DNA of 64,000 nucleotides from JAGMES01 sp023128035 (GTDB lineage Bacteria > Bacillota > Halanaerobiia > DY22613), in the NCBI GenBank assembly GCA_030627905.1, contig DAOVRZ010000009.1:1-64000 (forward strand), given 5' to 3'. A model generated the notes under the pieces. That model saw only the letters and a list, made by a program, of their open reading frames with translations, ran no database searches and was not told the DNA's origin. Every line of letters begins with the position of its first letter. Positions within the stretch are counted from its first letter, which is position 1. Position numbers and translations under genes: made by a program. Shown here piece by piece: positions 62,911 through 64,000 of this stretch.

Positions 62911-63387
62911 TCATCTTAATCGAAATTTCATTAACGTTGAACCAATTAAAATCTCATCATGAGATTTTAATTGACTCTTCTTAATCCTCTGACCATTAAT
63001 GAATACTCCATTGGTACTTTCTAAATCTTCAATCTGCCACTCTCCCTGAAAAATGATTCTTGCATGATAACGAGAAACATTGGGATCATTAATAAATATC
63101 TGATTATCCTCTCTTCTTCCAAAAGAAATAATTTTACCTTGTAATGTATATTTTATACCAGCATCATTACCCTCTAAAACTTCAATAATTGGGAGATCAT
63201 TACGTTTATTTTTAAAAACAATCGTGGTATTTTCATCTGCATCATCGATAACTTGTAACTTCTTAAAAATAACAGTATTATGCTGATCTTTAGTTGTATC
63301 ACTTTCTCCACTAGAAGAACTTTTAATTTCATTCTTCGTGCTTTCTTTTAAGCCCAACCTTCCAAGTAAGTTACGCATAAAGCTCAT
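62911..63387 (-). CDS. FHA-domain protein
   Basis: 158 residues. A Ser/Thr-rich N-terminal tail (STKNEIKSSSSGESDTTKDQ) is a probable kinase target, followed by a β-sandwich FHA domain with GRREDNQIFI, VSRYHARIIF and ESTNGVFINGQRI. It overlaps the rlmN stop by 4 bases (ATGA). It probably binds phosphothreonine on PrkC or on its own tail. Confidence 0.92.
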   Translation of the reverse strand: MSFMRNLLGRLGLKESTKNEIKSSSSGESDTTKDQHNTVIFKKLQVIDDADENTTIVFKNKRNDLPIIEVLEGNDAGIKYTLQGKIISFGRREDNQIFINDPNVSRYHARIIFQGEWQIEDLESTNGVFINGQRIKKSQLKSHDEILIGSTLMKFRLR

Positions 63388-64000
63388 CGCTCCATCCCCA
63401 ACTCACGAGATCTGAGTTGTCCACAAGCCGCTTCAATATCAGTACCCCTTTCCTCTCTTAAGGTTGTCTCAATACCTTTGTTTTGCAAAATCTCTTGAAA
63501 TTTTTTAATTTGACTACTATCAGGTCTATCAATACCAGTTTCACTAACTGGATTGATCGGAATCAAATTCACATGACAGAGAAGATTTTTCAATAAATTT
63601 GCCATCTTACTTGCATCTTTCTCTGTATCGTTCACTCCAGCCATTAAAGCATATTCAAAAGTTACTCGTCGGTTAGTGATCAAAGTATATTCTTTACAGA
63701 CTTCAATCAATTGCTGAAGAGAATATTTTCGATTTATAGGCATGATCTGATCTCTTAACTCATCATTGGAAGCATGAAGAGAGATTGCAAGAACCAACTG
63801 CAAATTTTCCTTTGCAAGCTGACGAATCTCGGGAACCAATCCACAAGTTGAAAGAGTAATCCGTCGAATTCCAATATTCAAACCTTCAGAATGATTGACT
63901 AATTGAATTGCCTTTAGAGAATTATTATAATTTGCTAAAGGCTCCCCCATTCCCATTAAAACTACATTCGTAATTTTCACATCAAGATCTCTTTGAACCA
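63384..64000 (-). CDS. rlmN: 23S rRNA (adenine(2503)-C2)-methyltransferase RlmN (5' end outside the window)
   Basis: The frame is still open at the right edge (VQRDLDVKITNVVLMGMGEP), so only the C-terminal part is seen. MGMGEPLANYNNSLKAIQLV, GIRRITLSTCGLVPEIRQLA, LAISLHASNDELRDQIMPIN, VTFEYALMAGVNDTEKDAS and HVNLIPINPVSETG are RlmN blocks; GQLRSREL includes the conserved end. A methyl-carrying Cys (ACGQLR) is present. It heads the downstream FHA-prpC-prkC-rsgA-rpe string. Confidence 0.95.
   Translation of the reverse strand, partial: VQRDLDVKITNVVLMGMGEPLANYNNSLKAIQLVNHSEGLNIGIRRITLSTCGLVPEIRQLAKENLQLVLAISLHASNDELRDQIMPINRKYSLQQLIEVCKEYTLITNRRVTFEYALMAGVNDTEKDASKMANLLKNLLCHVNLIPINPVSETGIDRPDSSQIKKFQEILQNKGIETTLREERGTDIEAACGQLRSRELGMER

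Overview
The window is AT-rich, densely packed bacterial DNA, with almost every gene on the minus strand. Gene content points to an anaerobic, low-GC Firmicute: split P-subunit glycine cleavage (gcvPA/gcvPB), a PrkC/PrpC/RsgA/Rpe cluster, ThiT, RibBA, glycine, TPP and FMN riboswitches, a two-protein LipS-type lipoyl synthase, LipM, radical SAM enzymes and DppABCDF. The peptide-binding protein has an ordinary signal peptide without a lipobox, which would suit a two-membrane Firmicute such as Halanaerobiales. That placement is inference. Three lipoprotein-like or secreted proteins and a cold-shock protein add little to it.

Layout. 0-3.5 kb: end of a plus-strand gene, a compact AAA+/Lon-like protease, a UPF0489-TPR protein cut by an in-frame stop, and a broken U32 peptidase gene. 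3.5-13.1 kb: the most unusual region. It is a probable single transcription unit combining a full GTP-to-preQ0 pathway (folE, queD, queE, queC) with a B12-binding radical SAM enzyme, a SPASM radical SAM maturase (interrupted by two in-frame stops), a guanine-deaminase-like amidohydrolase, a three-gene ABC exporter and a 33-residue peptide gene followed by a strong hairpin. This looks like a peptide natural-product (RiPP) locus coupled to 7-deazaguanine synthesis. 13.1-14.05 kb: decayed intergenic DNA with a large hairpin.

14.05-22.9 kb: a self-contained glycine cleavage operon (gcvT-gcvH-gcvPA-gcvPB, two LipS-like radical SAM genes, lipM, lpdA) behind a tandem glycine riboswitch and terminator. 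23-28 kb: pncB, a PhzF-like gene, a lone plus-strand TPR gene and an EamA transporter. 28.3-34.5 kb: a catabolic cluster with a FAD oxidoreductase, a GntR regulator, a BCCT carrier, one intact and one deleted enolase-superfamily enzyme, and a 50-bp palindrome at its head. 34.6-41.7 kb: an SEC-C protein and a Dpp/Opp peptide ABC operon.

41.9-46.4 kb: a low-density stretch with a cold-shock gene, an IS200/IS605 remnant (TnpB tail plus right end), small exported proteins and a frameshifted YeiH transporter. 46.4-52.5 kb: an RlmI-like methyltransferase, thiamine pyrophosphokinase, a flavodoxin-like protein, a frameshifted DinB gene and a Septu (PtuA/PtuB) defence pair. 52.8-64 kb: a DDAH-like hydrolase, TPP-riboswitch-thiT, FMN-riboswitch-ribD-ribE-ribBA-ribH, then rlmN-FHA-prpC-prkC-rsgA-rpe.

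Two background themes recur: many interrupted genes (at least six clear cases) and a family of short elements with about 20-bp inverted ends resembling TTTAACAA..TTTTCGGAAGG between or at the ends of genes.
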